Origin: Roseiarcus sp963836695
GTDB lineage: Bacteria > Pseudomonadota > Alphaproteobacteria > Rhizobiales > Beijerinckiaceae
DNA: 64,000 nucleotides
Direction of reading: 5' to 3'
Assembly (NCBI GenBank): GCA_963836695.1
Contig: CAWIKX010000018.1
Coordinates: 7,039-71,038, forward strand
Position 1 is the first letter of the stretch. Each line of letters starts with the position of its first letter. Position numbers and translations under genes: made by a program. The notes below the pieces were generated by a model that saw nothing but the letters and a program-made list of their open reading frames with translations, was not told the origin of the DNA and did no database searches. Shown here in pieces: positions 63,342-64,000 of this stretch.

Positions 63342-64000
63342 GTGACCAATCCCATAATCATGGCGCCGTCTATTCTATCGGCGGATTTCGCCAAGCTCGG
63401 CGAAGAAGTGCGCGCGGTCTCGGCAGCGGGCGCGGACTGGATCCATCTCGACGTGATGGATGGACATTTCGTTCCCAACATCACCTTCGGGCCGCCTGTC
63501 GTCGCAGCGTTGAGGCCGCTCACCGACAAGCCGTTCGACTGCCATCTGATGATCGAGCCTTGCGACCCGTATCTCGAAGCCTTCGCCAAGGCGGGCGCCG
63601 ATCACATTACCGTCCACGCCGAGGCGACCCGGCATCTTGACCGCTCGCTGCAGGAGATCCGCTCGCTCGGCAAGAAGGCGGGCGTGGCGATCAATCCGGG
63701 AACGCCCGAGAGCGCGATCGAGTACGTGCTCGACCGGCTCGACCTGATCCTGGTCATGACCGTCAATCCCGGCTTCGGCGGCCAGGCGTTCATTCCCGCC
63801 ATGCTCGACAAGGTCGCGCGGGTGAAGCGCATGATCGGGACGCGCAAGATCCACATCGAGGTCGACGGCGGCGTCGCGCCGGAGACCGCGCCGCTTCTTG
63901 CGCGCGCCGGCGCGAACGTTTTCGTCGCCGGCTCGAAAGTGTTCGAAGGCGATCCGAAGGCCTATGGCGCTCACATCGAAGCGATCCGCACGGCGGCGTG
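63342..64000 (+). CDS. rpe: Ribulose-phosphate 3-epimerase, 3' end outside window
   Basis: The start is GTG 63342 behind AGAGGAGATCGG. The frame runs to the window edge with about 219 of about 225 residues. The sequence has IMAPSILSADFAKLGEEV, HLDVMDGHFVPNITFGP, DCHLMIEPC and the phosphate-binding GSKVFEGD. Metal-binding His and Asp are in these segments. It interconverts ribulose-5-P and xylulose-5-P. It is divergent from cysD. Confidence 0.96.
   Translation, partial: MTNPIIMAPSILSADFAKLGEEVRAVSAAGADWIHLDVMDGHFVPNITFGPPVVAALRPLTDKPFDCHLMIEPCDPYLEAFAKAGADHITVHAEATRHLDRSLQEIRSLGKKAGVAINPGTPESAIEYVLDRLDLILVMTVNPGFGGQAFIPAMLDKVARVKRMIGTRKIHIEVDGGVAPETAPLLARAGANVFVAGSKVFEGDPKAYGAHIEAIRTAA

Overview
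This 64-kb window is high-GC DNA from an alphaproteobacterium, most likely of the order Hyphomicrobiales (Rhizobiales). The evidence is the housekeeping block miaB-phoH-ybeY-corC-lnt-HTH-metK-trmB, an osmoregulated-glucan gene, a fused cysNC, ChoXWV-type choline uptake and Rhizobiales-style dispersed palindromes. I cannot name the genus. I see no rRNA, intact tRNA, CRISPR array or intact insertion sequence.

Layout. (1) 1-5.6 kb, minus strand: 3'-truncated OpgD/OpgG glucan protein, trmB, metK, a Cro/CI-type HTH regulator and lnt. (2) 5.65-15.4 kb: an accessory block wedged between lnt and corC, which are normally neighbours. Nearly every gene in it is broken by apparent frameshifts: a phage-terminase-small-subunit-like gene, a His/Tyr-rich exported protein, a MOSC-ferredoxin reductase fusion, a pyridine nucleotide-disulfide oxidoreductase, a CGNR regulator, two alpha/beta hydrolases, an SDR and a VapBC pair. 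(3) 15.4-21.7 kb, minus: corC, ybeY, phoH and miaB (stops and starts touching or overlapping), then rimI, tsaB and argB. (4) 21.8-34.1 kb: choline/betaine metabolism. This holds choXWV uptake, a divergent MetA homologue, a saccharopine-dehydrogenase-like protein, a dimethylglycine/sarcosine-dehydrogenase-like flavoprotein, a pyrrolysine-free MttB-family methyltransferase, an intact VapBC pair and a choline-dehydrogenase-like GMC oxidase. (5) 34.2-36.5 kb: a MASE1 histidine kinase (frameshifted) with a REC-LuxR response regulator. (6) 36.8-38.5 kb: D-Ala-D-Ala ligase and a DoxX protein. (7) 38.5-46.5 kb: a sugar module with a YtfQRT-YjfF-type ABC importer, a LacI regulator, a SIS-domain hexuloisomerase-like protein and the KDPGal aldolase/KDGal kinase pair DgoA-DgoK. 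(8) 46.6-48.4 kb: an SDR and an L,D-transpeptidase. (9) 48.4-56.4 kb: the aerobic benzoyl-CoA (box) pathway, with benzoate-CoA ligase, BoxR, a DUF4336 protein and boxCAB. (10) 56.6-60.3 kb: a polar-amino-acid-type ABC importer and a glutathione S-transferase. (11) 60.4-64 kb: cysNC and cysD for sulfate activation, then ribulose-phosphate 3-epimerase running off the window.

How the parts work together. Benzoate is activated by the ligase, epoxidised by BoxAB and ring-opened by BoxC. BoxR probably represses the genes through TGCA-N6-TGCA-type sites, one in the ligase/boxR divergent region and one just before boxC. Choline would enter by ChoXWV and be oxidised by the GMC enzyme to betaine. The MttB-like and DMGDH-like enzymes could then remove methyl groups, although betB, BHMT and a corrinoid protein are not in the window. 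A galactose-type sugar would enter by the Ytf transporter and finish through the De Ley-Doudoroff steps DgoK and DgoA.

Caution: about 16 apparent frameshifts occur. About 12 of them lie in the 9.7-kb block at 5.65-15.4 kb, but some hit conserved genes (cysNC, ytfR, the kinase), so real decay and base-calling indels are probably mixed.
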